Below are positions 1-10,522 of a stretch of DNA of 64,000 nucleotides, piece by piece. The position numbers and the translations under genes were made by a program. The notes beneath the pieces are model-generated. The model was not told where the DNA came from and did no database searches. It saw only the letters and a list, made by a program, of their open reading frames with translations. The stretch comes from Anaeromyxobacter oryzae. GTDB lineage: Bacteria; Myxococcota; Myxococcia; Myxococcales; Anaeromyxobacteraceae. How positions within the stretch are numbered: the stretch's first letter is position 1; each line of letters opens with the position of its first letter. The DNA is taken from contig NZ_AP025591.1 of the NCBI RefSeq assembly GCF_023169945.1, positions 6,184,501 to 6,248,500 of the forward strand. The letters run 5' to 3'.

Positions 1-1
1 C

Positions 2-97
2 CGGGAGGGCGTGAAGGAGTGCAAGATCACGGAGGGCGTCATCCTGAACAAGGAGCCGCCGCTCCTCTCCTTCGAGAAGGAGAAGAAGCTCGCCTGA
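2..97 (+). CDS. C-terminal end of an unidentified protein (cut by left edge)
   Basis: An open frame enters from the left edge and stops at TGA 95-97. The 31 visible residues are charged and end KEKKLA. They match no family I recognise. A strong hairpin terminator follows within 30 bases, which supports this as the true end of a plus-strand gene. Nothing can be said about function from so short a tail. Confidence 0.6.
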   Translation, partial: REGVKECKITEGVILNKEPPLLSFEKEKKLA

Positions 98-123
98 GCG
101 GTCGCCCGCGCAGCCTGCTTCCG

Positions 124-167
124 ACGGGCCGGTCCCCGCGAGAGCGGGCACCGGCCCGTTCCCTTCT
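124..167 (+). terminator. Rho-independent-type terminator
   Basis: A 10-bp stem (ACGGGCCGGT at 124-133 with ACCGGCCCGT at 150-159) is extended inward by CCCGC/GCGGG around a GAGA loop. It is followed by the pyrimidine-rich TCCCTTCTT. It sits directly after the gene ending at 97. Confidence 0.8.
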
Positions 168-364
168 TGGGGGTGCCCCCGTCTCGTTGCGTCGCCGGGG
201 TGAAGGCGCCGCACACTGTGCCGGGGTCGACGGCGTGGACCTCGCGAACTCCTCGGAATTGCGGTCGATTCGCGAGGCATCGTTCTTGCTCGACTTGCGT
301 TCGAAGGTCCAAGGTCCAAGGGCGCTCTCGCGTCCGGACGAGTAGACGAGGACCGGGAGTCGCC

Positions 365-1774
365 ATGGAGGCTGCCATGCTCCGCCGCACCATCACTCTC
401 CTCGCGCTGCTCGCGATCGCGCTCCCGTTCGGGGCGCTCGCTCAGGATCGCGAGTGGGAGGAGGACTACACGGATCAGTGGGGCGACGCGCCGCCACCTC
501 CCGGCGGCGATTACGAGACCTCGGTCGACCTGAACGATCAGGGTGCCGTCTCGATCGACACCTTCCAGGGCGCGCTCTCGCCTTATGGCGAGTGGGTGGA
601 CGTTGGAGGGTATGGCCGCTGCTGGCGGCCGCGGGTCGCGGCGGGCTGGCGCCCGTACTACTACGGCCGGTGGGAGTGGACGAACGAGGGCTGGCTCTGG
701 GCGTCGGACGAGCCCTGGGGCTGGGCCGCCTACCACTACGGCCGCTGGAGCTACGACAGCTACTACGGCTGGGTCTGGGTGCCCGGCTACCAGTGGGCGC
801 CGGCCTGGGTCGCCTGGCGCTACTCGGGCGACGTGGTCGGATGGGCGCCGCTCGGCCCCGGGATCTCGGTCTACGTCTCGTCGTATCCGTTCGTCGACTA
901 CTGGTGGACGTTCGTGCCGACCGTCCGCTTCGTCGGCGTGCCGGTGTACTCCGTCGCGTATGCGCCGACCTACACGCGCCAGTACTTCTACGCGACCGCG
1001 CCGGCGCCGCCGCGGCCGGTCCCGTCGCGCGGTGGGCTCGGCCGGCCGGTTCCGTCGCCGGCGTGGGGCGGTCCCGCGCCGCGCATCATCGAGCAGCGCA
1101 TCGGCAGACCCGTGACGCCCGTCCGGATCGTCGCCGCTCCGTCTCCGGGCGCCGCGCGCCCGGTGGGCCCGGGCGAGGTCTCGATCTACAGGCCGGAGCG
1201 GCCGGCGCCGGGCCGGGCGGGCGAGATCGGCCGCGGTCGCGGTCCGGGGCCGGCGCCCGCGCCGGGTCGCTCGAGCGGTGCCGCCGTGCCGGCGCCGGCG
1301 CCCGCGCCGGGTCGCTCGAGCGGTGCCGCCGTGCCGGGGCCAGCGCCTGCGCCAGGTCGCTCGAGCGGTGCCGCCGTGCCGGCGCCGGGACGAGGCGGGC
1401 AGGGTGGCTACACGCCGGGCGGCCGCGAGGCGCCGGGCCGCGGGCCTGCCACCGTGCCCGCGCCGGGGCGCGGCTCCGACCAGAGCGCGCCGCCGAGCCG
1501 TGGCGGCGAGCGCGGGCGTCCGGGAGCAGCGCCCGGCCGCGAGGGCGCGTGGGGGCCGCCGGCGTCCGGCGGTCGCGATGGGTTCGCGACCCGCGGTGAC
1601 CGCGCGGCGCCGGTCCGGACGGAGCCGACCGTCGGCGGGGGGTACACCGGCGCTCCCGCTCGCGGCAGCGCTCCAGCCCGCATGAACGTGCCCGCGCCCC
1701 GTGGCGGCGGCGGTGGCGCGCAGCACGGCGGCGGCGGGCGTGCCGCGCCGAGCCGCGAGCGCGAGCACCGGTAG
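365..1774 (+). CDS. Secreted W/Y/G-rich protein with Pro-Ala-Gly-rich tail (DUF6600-like)
   Basis: About 469 residues. Start ATG 365 has GGGAG five bases upstream; ATG 377 with GGAGG is an equal alternative. A signal peptide is clear (MLRRTITLLALLAIALPFG, then ALAQ). Residues about 50-200 carry repeated aromatic motifs (YGRWEW, YGRWSY, YGWVWVPGYQWAPAWVAW) typical of the envelope family often called DUF6600. After about residue 210 the chain is low-complexity Pro, Ala, Gly and Arg with three 15-residue repeats. Exported protein of unknown function; the tail is probably unstructured. Faces the Hsp70 gene convergently across a hairpin. Confidence 0.85.
   Translation: MEAAMLRRTITLLALLAIALPFGALAQDREWEEDYTDQWGDAPPPPGGDYETSVDLNDQGAVSIDTFQGALSPYGEWVDVGGYGRCWRPRVAAGWRPYYYGRWEWTNEGWLWASDEPWGWAAYHYGRWSYDSYYGWVWVPGYQWAPAWVAWRYSGDVVGWAPLGPGISVYVSSYPFVDYWWTFVPTVRFVGVPVYSVAYAPTYTRQYFYATAPAPPRPVPSRGGLGRPVPSPAWGGPAPRIIEQRIGRPVTPVRIVAAPSPGAARPVGPGEVSIYRPERPAPGRAGEIGRGRGPGPAPAPGRSSGAAVPAPAPAPGRSSGAAVPGPAPAPGRSSGAAVPAPGRGGQGGYTPGGREAPGRGPATVPAPGRGSDQSAPPSRGGERGRPGAAPGREGAWGPPASGGRDGFATRGDRAAPVRTEPTVGGGYTGAPARGSAPARMNVPAPRGGGGGAQHGGGGRAAPSREREHR
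1250..1384 (+). repeat. Three tandem 45-bp units inside the secreted protein gene
   Basis: Units start at 1250, 1295 and 1340 and encode PAPAPGRSSGAAVP plus A or G. Differences are few, so the array looks recently expanded. The frame is preserved. Confidence 0.9.
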
Positions 1775-1795
1775 CGGGCCAGACGCAGGGGTGGA

Positions 1796-1825
1796 ACGGC
1801 CGCGGCGAGCGATCGCCGCGGCCGT
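1796..1825. terminator. Bidirectional hairpin between convergent genes
   Basis: A perfect 13-bp stem (1796-1808 with 1813-1825) closes a GCGA loop. It sits between the stop codons at 1774 (+) and 1847 (-). There is no U-tract on either side, so it may act as a 3'-end stabiliser or a bidirectional terminator. Confidence 0.65.
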
Positions 1826-1846
1826 CTCGTGCTCGGTTCACGCCGG

Positions 1847-3373
1847 TCAGGCGGAGGCGACGCGGACGGTCGTCTGCATCTTCCGTCCAGTGTCGAGGTC
1901 CTTCGCGGACATCGTGAGGATGCCCTCGATGTTCACCTCGAACATGATCTCGAGGCGCACCTCGCCGGCCCGGCACGGGCGGACGCCGCTGAAGGTGAAC
2001 TCGCCGAGGAGCTCGTTCCGCGCCGTCTCGGGGTGATCGCCCTGGAAGATGCGGACGACGAGCTCCTTCTGGCCGTCGACGGAGCTCGTGGCCGCGACCG
2101 TCTTCGCGTTCGGGATCGCGGCGTTCCGGGGGAAGACGACGTGCATCGTCCCGCCGGCCTGCTCGATGCCGATCGCCATGGGGATGACGTCGAGGAGCTG
2201 GATCTTGAGATCCGAGCTCTCCTGGAGCGACCAGCCGTAGAGCGCGGCGCCGATGGCGACCGCCTCGTCGGGGTGGACGCCCTTCGACGGCGGCTTCCCG
2301 AAGAACCGCGTGAGGCGGTCCTGGATGATCGGCATCCGCGTCTGCCCGCCGACGAGCATCACCTCGTCGATGTCCTTCGCGGTGATGCCCGCGTCGACCA
2401 TCACCGCGCCCATGATCTTGAGCGTGCGGTCCACGAGGTGCTGCGTGAGCGCCTCGAGGAGCTTGCGGTCGAACTTCACGTCCATGTTGAGCGGCTGGCC
2501 CTGCGGCGTCATGGTGATGAACGGGATCGAGAACGGGGCCTCGCCCCGCGCCGACAGGTCGATCTTGGTGCGCTCGGCGAGATCCTTGATCCGCTGCATC
2601 GCCACGGGATCCGACGAAAGGTCGATGCCGTGCTTCTTTCGGAAGTCGTCGAGCACGTGCTCGATGATCGCGTTGTCGAAGTCGATCCCGCCGAGGAAGA
2701 TGTCGCCGCCGGTCGCCTTCACCTCGAACACGCGCTCGCGGATCTCGATGATCGAGACGTCGAAGGTCCCGCCGCCGAGGTCGTACACGAGGACGCGCTC
2801 GTCGAGCCGCTTCCCGATGCCGTAGGCGAGCGCCGCGGCCGTGGGCTCGTTGATGATCCGTACGACCTCGAGGTCGATGAGGGTTCCGGCCTCCTTCACC
2901 GCCTGCCGCTGCCGGTCGGTGAAGTACGCCGGGACCGTGACGACGGCACGCTGGACCTTGAAGCCGAGGTGGTCGGAGGCGACGTCGCGGATCTTGGCGA
3001 GGATCTTCGCGCTGATCTCCGGGACGTGGAAGGTGCGGCCGTGGCAGTCGAGCGCGACGTCGTTCTGCGTCCCCGCGTGGACGCGGTACTGCACCGACTT
3101 CTGCACGGACTCGACGACGTCGTCCTTCGGGGCGCGCCCGATGAGCCGCTTCGTCGCGTAGAGGGTGTTCCTCGGGTTGAGCTGCCACTGGCGCTTCGCC
3201 TCGTGGCCGATGAGCTCGTGGCCCTTGTCGTCGATCGCGTAGATGGACGGGATCGTGTAGTCGCCGCCCTTGTACGGGATGAGCTTGACCTGCCCGTCGC
3301 CGTGGGCGATCGCGCCGCAGGAGTTCGTCGTCCCGAGGTCGATCCCGATGATCGTGTCCGGCGGTAGGGGCAT
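1847..3373 (-). CDS. Hsp70-family chaperone lacking the helical lid
   Basis: 508 residues. The actin-type ATPase begins IIGIDLGTTNS, has VYDLGGGTFDVSI near residue 195 and LVGGQTRMP near 335. The substrate-binding beta domain follows, but the chain ends at about 508, so the C-terminal helical lid present in normal DnaK (about 630 residues, as in the copy at 33724) is missing. Expected to be a cytoplasmic ATP-driven chaperone of specialised type. The strand is opposite to both neighbours and no DnaJ or GrpE is adjacent. Start ATG 3373. Confidence 0.9.
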   Translation of the reverse strand: MPLPPDTIIGIDLGTTNSCGAIAHGDGQVKLIPYKGGDYTIPSIYAIDDKGHELIGHEAKRQWQLNPRNTLYATKRLIGRAPKDDVVESVQKSVQYRVHAGTQNDVALDCHGRTFHVPEISAKILAKIRDVASDHLGFKVQRAVVTVPAYFTDRQRQAVKEAGTLIDLEVVRIINEPTAAALAYGIGKRLDERVLVYDLGGGTFDVSIIEIRERVFEVKATGGDIFLGGIDFDNAIIEHVLDDFRKKHGIDLSSDPVAMQRIKDLAERTKIDLSARGEAPFSIPFITMTPQGQPLNMDVKFDRKLLEALTQHLVDRTLKIMGAVMVDAGITAKDIDEVMLVGGQTRMPIIQDRLTRFFGKPPSKGVHPDEAVAIGAALYGWSLQESSDLKIQLLDVIPMAIGIEQAGGTMHVVFPRNAAIPNAKTVAATSSVDGQKELVVRIFQGDHPETARNELLGEFTFSGVRPCRAGEVRLEIMFEVNIEGILTMSAKDLDTGRKMQTTVRVASA

Positions 3374-3510
3374 GGCTCCGGGAGGGTACTACGGCGAGGC
3401 CCGCGGGTGCAGTTCTCGCCCCTCCCCGAGGTCCGCAGGCGCCTGCCCGGCAGCCCGTTGGAGCGGCGGCCTCTCCGTGGGAGGGTTAGAGACCGGACGG
3501 AGGCTCCCAC

Positions 3511-5778
3511 ATGGATGCGCAGCGCTGGCTGTCGAGCGTCGGGACGGGCGTGAAGGGAGCGTTCGTGGAGAACCGCTCGCTCCTCTCCTTCGAGGAATAC
3601 CTCCAGGTCTTCCTCGACGCGCCCCGGCGGCAGGCCCGCTCCTCCGCCCAGTACGTCCACGACGTCCTCGAGCACTTCGGGGCCGAGGACCGCGAGACGC
3701 CGGTCGGGACGGTGCGCCGCTGGCGGCTGTTCGACCTGCCCTGGGATCCCGAGGGGCGGGTGCAGCGCATCGCCGGCCAGGAGGAGGTCCAGGCTGCGCT
3801 CCACCGCGACGTCGGGACCTTCGTCCGCTCCGGCCGGGTGAACAAGCTCGTCCTCCTCCACGGCCCGAACGGCTCGGCGAAGTCGTCGATCGTGGCGGCG
3901 CTCGTGCGCGGCATGGAGGCGTACTCGCGGTTGCCCGCCGGTGCGCTGTACCGGTTCCACTGGGTGTTCCCGAGCGAGCGGCGGCTCCGCTCCGGCGGGC
4001 TCGGCTTCGGGCCGCGGGACGGGGAGGGCGCGCTCGGCGCGCTCGGGAGCTTCGCGCACCTCGACGGCGACGCGCTCGACGCGCGCCTCTCCTGCCCGAT
4101 GAAGGACCATCCGCTCCTGCTCGTGCCGCGCGAGGAGCGGCGCAAGCTGCTCGAGGAGCGCTGCCGGCCGAGCGCGCGCGACGGGGCCGGGGAGGGCGAC
4201 TTCGTCCTGTCCGACTACCTCGTCGAGGGCGAGCTCTGCCAGTACTGCCGGCAGGTCCACGACGCGCTCCTCGGCGCATACCGGGGCGACTGGCTGAAGG
4301 TGCTCCGGCACGTGCAGGTGGAGCGGTTCTACGTCTCGTCGCGGTACCAGCAGGCGGCCGTCACGGTCGAGCCGCAGCTCTCGGTCGACGCGGGGTTCCG
4401 GCAGGTCACGGTGGATCGCAGCGCCGGGGCCCTGCCGCCTGCGCTCCACGCGGTGACGCTCCTCGAGCCCTTCGGCCCGCTCGTCTCGGCGAACCGCGGG
4501 ATCATCGAGTACTCCGACCTGCTGAAGCGCGAGCCGCAGCTCTTCAAGTACCTGCTCGGCACGAGCGAGACGGGGCGCGTGTCGCTCGACCACTTCCTGC
4601 TCCAGCTCGACGTCGTGCTCGTCGCGAGCGCGAACGAGAAGCAGCTCTCGGCGTTCAAGGAGTCCGCCGACTTCGCGTCGTTCAAGGGGCGGCTGGCGCT
4701 CGTGCGCGTGCCTTACGTCCGCCGCCACTCGGTGGAGCGCGAGATCTACGATCGGCAGATCACCGCCGCGGCGGTCGGGAAGCACGTCGCGCCGCACGCG
4801 ACGTCGGTGGCCGCGCTCTGGGCGGTGCTGACGCGCCTCAAGCGACCGATCCCGGATCGCTACGAGGGCGAGCTCCGCGACCTCGTGGAGGACCTCGCGC
4901 CCCTCGAGAAGCTCCGGCTCTACGACTCGGGTGAGGCGCCGGACCGGCTCTCCCTCGCGCAGGCGAAGGTGCTCCGGAAGCACGCGGTGGACCTGTACCA
5001 CGAGTCCGACGTCTACCCGAACTACGAGGGCCGGAGCGGCGCCTCGGCGCGCGAGATCAAGACGGTCCTGCTCAACGCCGCGCAGGCCCCGGGGGCGCGC
5101 TGCCTCACGCCGCGGGCGGTCCTCGACGAGCTCGACGCGCTCTGCCGCGACAAGACCCTGCACGACTTCCTCCAGTCCGAGGTCGTCGACGGCTACCACG
5201 ACCACGAGGAGTTCGTCCGCGTCGCCGAGGCGGAGTACCTCGAGACCCTCGACGAGGAGATCCGGGACTCCATGGGGATGGTGTCGGAGGGCCAGTACCG
5301 CGAGCTCTTCGAGCGGTACGTGACCCTCGTGTCGCACTGGGTGAAGGGCGAGAAGGTCCGCAACCGCGTCACGGGCGAGTACGCGCCGCCGGAGGAGGTC
5401 CGGATGGCCGAGTTCGAGCGCATCGTGATGCCGGTCGGCGACGACCGCGGGAACTTCCGCCGCGGCCTCATCGCCGCCGTCGGCGCGTTCCGGCTCGATC
5501 ACCCCGACTCCGCCGAGATCGACTACGTCGCGATCTTCCCCGACCTGTTCCGGCGGCTTCGCGACCACTACTACGAGGAGCGCAAGCGGCAGCTCCAGCG
5601 CTCGAAGGAGAACGTCCTCCGCTACCTCTCCGACGAGCGGTCGTCGCTCGACGAGAAGGCGCGCCGGCAGGTGGAGGCCACCCTCGCGACGATGCGCGAG
5701 CGGTACGGCTACTGCGAGCACTGCGCGCAGGACGCGATCCTCTTCCTGATGCGCCGGCGCTACGAGGACGCGCGGTGA
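3511..5778 (+). CDS. prkA: PrkA-type serine protein kinase (AAA+ plus kinase domain)
   Basis: 755 residues, somewhat longer than common PrkA (about 640-680). The N-terminus LLSFEEYLQVFLDAP and the Walker A HGPNGSAKSS at about 117-126 are family hallmarks. The AAA+ part includes SANRGIIEYSDLLKR and ASANEKQLSAFKE segments; the C-terminal half is the PrkA kinase region, ending with a CEHCAQD cysteine pair. In other bacteria PrkA/YeaG acts in stationary phase, nitrogen stress or sporulation signalling. Start ATG 3511 follows GGAGG. Its stop overlaps the GTG of the protease gene, so the two are probably translated together. Confidence 0.9.
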   Translation: MDAQRWLSSVGTGVKGAFVENRSLLSFEEYLQVFLDAPRRQARSSAQYVHDVLEHFGAEDRETPVGTVRRWRLFDLPWDPEGRVQRIAGQEEVQAALHRDVGTFVRSGRVNKLVLLHGPNGSAKSSIVAALVRGMEAYSRLPAGALYRFHWVFPSERRLRSGGLGFGPRDGEGALGALGSFAHLDGDALDARLSCPMKDHPLLLVPREERRKLLEERCRPSARDGAGEGDFVLSDYLVEGELCQYCRQVHDALLGAYRGDWLKVLRHVQVERFYVSSRYQQAAVTVEPQLSVDAGFRQVTVDRSAGALPPALHAVTLLEPFGPLVSANRGIIEYSDLLKREPQLFKYLLGTSETGRVSLDHFLLQLDVVLVASANEKQLSAFKESADFASFKGRLALVRVPYVRRHSVEREIYDRQITAAAVGKHVAPHATSVAALWAVLTRLKRPIPDRYEGELRDLVEDLAPLEKLRLYDSGEAPDRLSLAQAKVLRKHAVDLYHESDVYPNYEGRSGASAREIKTVLLNAAQAPGARCLTPRAVLDELDALCRDKTLHDFLQSEVVDGYHDHEEFVRVAEAEYLETLDEEIRDSMGMVSEGQYRELFERYVTLVSHWVKGEKVRNRVTGEYAPPEEVRMAEFERIVMPVGDDRGNFRRGLIAAVGAFRLDHPDSAEIDYVAIFPDLFRRLRDHYYEERKRQLQRSKENVLRYLSDERSSLDEKARRQVEATLATMRERYGYCEHCAQDAILFLMRRRYEDAR

Positions 5779-6722
5779 CGGCCGGAGGGGCGGGCGCCCG
5801 GCCCTCGGCGCGGAGCGCGGAGGTCGGCCAGGCCGGCGGGGAATTCCGATCCGGGTGCGCTCGTTCGACCTTCGTGCCCCGATTCCGACTCCTCTCCAGC
5901 CTCGGCAGCGCGGCCCTCGTGGCGGGTCTCTTCTTCCTCGCGTCTCCCATCCTCGGCCTGTCGGCGGCGAAGGCGGGCAACCCCCGCGCCGAGACGGTCC
6001 ACAAGGTCTTCCCGAGCGCCGTCCGGATCCAGATCTCGGCGAAGGGCGAGATCGTCCGGAGCGCCTCCGGCATCGTGTTCGCGGAGGAGGGCGGCAGGAG
6101 CTACGTCCTCACGAACGCGCACGTCGTCGAGCCGGCAAAGAGCTGGCCGGAGAAGGTGGACCTCCGCGTGCTGCCCGCGGACGGCTCGGCGCCGCTCGCG
6201 GCCACGGTGCTGGCCCGCGGGCGCGTGCCGGACGTCGACCTCGCCGTGCTCGAGGTCCCGGCCCGCCTGCCGACGACCCCGCTCGCCGCCGACGACGCCC
6301 TCGAGCTCGGGGACGACCTCGTGGTCATCGGCGCGCCGTTCGGGAAGGGGCTCTCGGTCGCCGCGGGGATCGTCTCGCAGGTCGAGTACGATCTCGCCGA
6401 GAACGCGGCCGCGGCGCGGACCGCGAAGGCGCTCAAGACCGACGCCGCCATCGGCTACGGCAGCTCGGGCGGCGGCGTCTTCGACGTGCCGGGCGGCCGG
6501 CTGATCGGCCTCGTCGAGGGGTACAGGACCGCGCGCGTCGCGTTCGGCAAGGACGAGGACCAGTACGCGTTCGACGTGCCGATGCCGGGCGAGACGTTCG
6601 TCGCGCCCGCCGCGAAGATCCGCCGCTTCCTCGTGGAGCGCGGCCTCGGGCGGCTCGCGCCGCAGGGCGCGTCCGTGGCGAACGCCCAGGGTCCCGTCGC
6701 GACGCCCGGGAAGTCGTTCTAG
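5775..6722 (+). CDS. Trypsin-like serine protease, exported or membrane-anchored
   Basis: 315 residues from GTG 5775, which overlaps the prkA stop (GTGA). A second GTG at 5874 would begin VPRFRLLSSLGSAALVAGL and place the hydrophobic export segment right at the N-terminus; it lacks a clear ribosome site. The catalytic triad is visible: His in LTNAHVV, Asp in PDVDLAVLEV and Ser in GYGSSGGGVF. No PDZ domain follows, unlike DegP. Likely acts in the periplasm. Coupling to prkA suggests a shared stress or envelope role (inference). Confidence 0.82.
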   Translation: MTAGGAGARPSARSAEVGQAGGEFRSGCARSTFVPRFRLLSSLGSAALVAGLFFLASPILGLSAAKAGNPRAETVHKVFPSAVRIQISAKGEIVRSASGIVFAEEGGRSYVLTNAHVVEPAKSWPEKVDLRVLPADGSAPLAATVLARGRVPDVDLAVLEVPARLPTTPLAADDALELGDDLVVIGAPFGKGLSVAAGIVSQVEYDLAENAAAARTAKALKTDAAIGYGSSGGGVFDVPGGRLIGLVEGYRTARVAFGKDEDQYAFDVPMPGETFVAPAAKIRRFLVERGLGRLAPQGASVANAQGPVATPGKSF

Positions 6723-6735
6723 GGTTCCGGGCGGA

Positions 6736-7386
6736 TCAGCGCCCCGGCTCCGGGCCGCCGGGCGGCGGTGAGGAGGAGCCCGGCGTCGCGCTCCCGGGCC
6801 CCACCGTGGAGGGCGGGACGCTGGTCGTCCCTGCGGGGCCGCTGTTCGGCTCGGCGGGCGCGCCGGAGCCTCCCCCGGGTCCCGTGCCCTGGTCGGGCGT
6901 CGACGCCGGCGCCGCGGGGCGCGGCGCGCGGACGGCGATCCAGTAGGCCACGAAGTCCGCGTTCCGGCCGGCGCGCACCTGGGATCCCGGCTGGATCGCG
7001 AGCGTCGTCACCAGGCCGTTCGGCCCGTACACGAGCGTGTTCCGATCGAGCGCCAGGCCGACCGGCCCCGAGGGCGTGTCGATCTCGATCCGGTGTGCGA
7101 CCCGGTCGATCGCGTGCACGGTGCCGGCGACGTCCTCGAGGACGGCCGCGCGCGGGAGCGGCGCCTTCGACACCTCCGCCTTCTTCGCCTCCGCCTTCTT
7201 CGCGGCGTTCTCGTCCTTCGTGGTCGACTTCTCGTTCGGCGGGCGAGGCATCGTGGAGAGGGGCGCGGCGCCGTCCGGGGTGGGGGAGATCTGCTTGGGC
7301 GGCAGGGGGTCGCCCGGCCCCTGCGCGCGCCCCATCGGCGGAACCAGGAGGGTGGCGGCGACGACCACGAGCGGGATCCGGTGCAT
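6736..7386 (-). CDS. Secreted hypothetical protein with small beta domain and Pro/Gly-rich tail
   Basis: 216 residues. A signal peptide (MHRIPLVVVAATLLVPPMG, RAQ) is followed by a Lys/Ala-rich linker. A compact central segment about 80-150 contains VAGTVHAIDRVAHRIEID and resembles small OB/SH3-like exported domains such as DUF5666. The tail is Pro/Gly/Ser low complexity. Convergent with the protease gene and divergent from the deaminase gene. Function unknown. Confidence 0.75.
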   Translation of the reverse strand: MHRIPLVVVAATLLVPPMGRAQGPGDPLPPKQISPTPDGAAPLSTMPRPPNEKSTTKDENAAKKAEAKKAEVSKAPLPRAAVLEDVAGTVHAIDRVAHRIEIDTPSGPVGLALDRNTLVYGPNGLVTTLAIQPGSQVRAGRNADFVAYWIAVRAPRPAAPASTPDQGTGPGGGSGAPAEPNSGPAGTTSVPPSTVGPGSATPGSSSPPPGGPEPGR

Positions 7387-7463
7387 GGCCGGATGTTATC
7401 CGTCGCCGTCCCCGGGGCGTGGGCCCCTTGGGGTAGGATGACCGCTCCACGACAGGGAGCGCC

Positions 7464-7958
7464 ATGGACGGACGCGTCAGCTGGGACGAGTACTTCATGA
7501 ACATCGCGCGGGTCGTCGCGACGCGCGCGACCTGCGATCGGAAGCACGTCGGCGCCGTCCTCGTGCGCGACAAGACCATCCTGTCCACGGGCTACAACGG
7601 CTCCATCCGCGGCCTGCCGCACTGCACCGAGGCCGGCCACATGATGGAGGACGGGCACTGCGTCGCGACCGTTCACGCGGAGGCGAACGCGATCATCCAG
7701 GCCGCCAAGAACGGCGTCGCCGTGGAGGGGGCGACGATCTACACGACCGCCTCGCCCTGCTGGCCGTGCTTCAAGCTCATCGCGAACACCGGGTGCCGGC
7801 GCATCGTGTTCGGCGAGTTCTACCGGGATGCGCGCATCTTCGAGTTCGCGCAGCGCCTCGGGATCGAGCTCGTCGAGCTGAAGGTTCCCGCGCGGCCGGA
7901 CGTCCAGCCGGCGGACACCGGCGCCCCCCGTCAGGTCACGGCGCCTCGGACCGAGTGA
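7464..7958 (+). CDS. Deoxycytidylate (dCMP) deaminase-family protein
   Basis: 164 residues. Zinc-dependent deaminase signature is intact: HAEANAI supplies a zinc ligand and the catalytic Glu, and TASPCWPCFK supplies the two Cys ligands. The N-terminal WDEYFMNIARVVATRATCDR and VGAVLVRD match ComEB/dCMP deaminases, which convert dCMP to dUMP for thymidylate synthesis. A short acidic/polar C-terminal extension (about 15 residues) is not part of the fold. Start ATG 7464 after GGGAGC. Stand-alone gene, divergent from 7386. Confidence 0.92.
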   Translation: MDGRVSWDEYFMNIARVVATRATCDRKHVGAVLVRDKTILSTGYNGSIRGLPHCTEAGHMMEDGHCVATVHAEANAIIQAAKNGVAVEGATIYTTASPCWPCFKLIANTGCRRIVFGEFYRDARIFEFAQRLGIELVELKVPARPDVQPADTGAPRQVTAPRTE

Positions 7959-8173
7959 CGCTCGGCCGGGACTCGCGCGGGGCTGGCGCGTCCGGGCCCG
8001 GGTGCCCGTCGCCGCCGCCCGTCCATCCGCCGGATATCAGGGGCTTCGTGCGGCTGCGGCGAAACGGAACGGCGGGCCCATGGCGTGGCGCAGCATGGCT
8101 ATCTTCGCTCAAGGCTTGAAAAAACCGGTCGACGGACGCATCTCAGGCGCGAGCCATCCAGGGCAGCGAGCGC

Positions 8174-9087
8174 ATGCACACGTTCACGAGTGGCGCAGCA
8201 TTCATCGATCGGTCGGGCGAGATCGTGGCCGCGGACCCGGGCTTCGTCACGGACCTGGGGCTCCGCCCCGATGACCTGAGCGGCGCGCTCCGCGCTCGCG
8301 CCGAGACCAGCGCCGAGCTTCGCGCGCTCCTCTCGTCGGACGGCCGCACCATCGCGCAGATCCCCGGCGCGGGCGGTGAGCCGGTGGAGCTCGAGCGGGT
8401 GCCCGCGGGGGCGGGCGCGCTGCTCGTCACACGTTCCCCTCGCAGCGCCGAGTGGCTGGAGCACGCGATCCGCTCGCAGGGACTGACCCGGCTCGCGGCC
8501 GGCCTCGCGCACGACATCAAGAACCCGCTGAACGCCATGGCGCTGCAGCTCGCGCTGCTCACCGACAAGCTCTCCACCGCGGGCGACGCCACCGCCGCCT
8601 CCGCGAGCCACCTCGGCGCGCTCCGGGAGCAGATCGGCCGTGTCAACGAGGTGGTCCGGCGCTTCCTCGACGTGACCGATCCCTCCGCGCCGCTCGGGTA
8701 CACCGACCTCGGGGCGCTCCTCGCGGACACCGCGAGCCTCTTCGGGCACGACGCCCGGCGCCGCCGGATCGAGCTGATCGTCGAGGCGCCCCGGGGAACC
8801 GTGCGAACGCGCTGCGATCCGGCCCGCGTCGGGCGGATCGTGCTCGGGCTCGTGGCCCAGGCGATGACGGAGACTCCGGAAGGCGGCCGGCTGTCCGTCC
8901 GCGCCGAGACGCTCGGCGAGCACGCCACCGTCCGGATCGAGCACGTCGCGGGTGATCCCGACCCCGAGACCGGCTATTACAGCGAGGTGATCGCAGCAGC
9001 GGTCGAGTCCCTCGGCGGCGAGGTGACCGGGGGACGGACGGGCGGCACGGTGCACGTGATCCTGCGGCTGCCGAGGAACGAGCGGTC

Positions 9088-9091
<4 letters not shown>
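8174..9091 (+). CDS. Sensor histidine kinase with intact H-box but degenerate ATP-binding boxes
   Basis: 305 residues, no membrane segment. The dimerisation H-box GLAHDIKNPLNAM is intact with His113. The ATPase region is recognisable (TPEGG at about 234-238; GGTVHVILRLP at the end), but the N-box reads QAMTETPEGG where the usual pattern is NAIEATPEGG, so the Mg-binding Asn is Gln229, and no DxGxG G1 motif is present. It may be a weak or inactive kinase, or act as phosphatase or scaffold. The next gene, its likely partner, overlaps the stop (ATGA at 9088). Confidence 0.85.
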
Positions 9092-10506
<1,415 letters not shown>

Positions 10507-10522
10507 CCTCGCGACCGAGCGG

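Noticed and set aside
8070..8100. Possible sigma-54 promoter before the histidine kinase (GG...GC pattern in TGGCGTGGCGCAGCATGG)
   Set aside because: Spacing between GG and GC is one base short of the -24/-12 rule and the TTGC part is absent.
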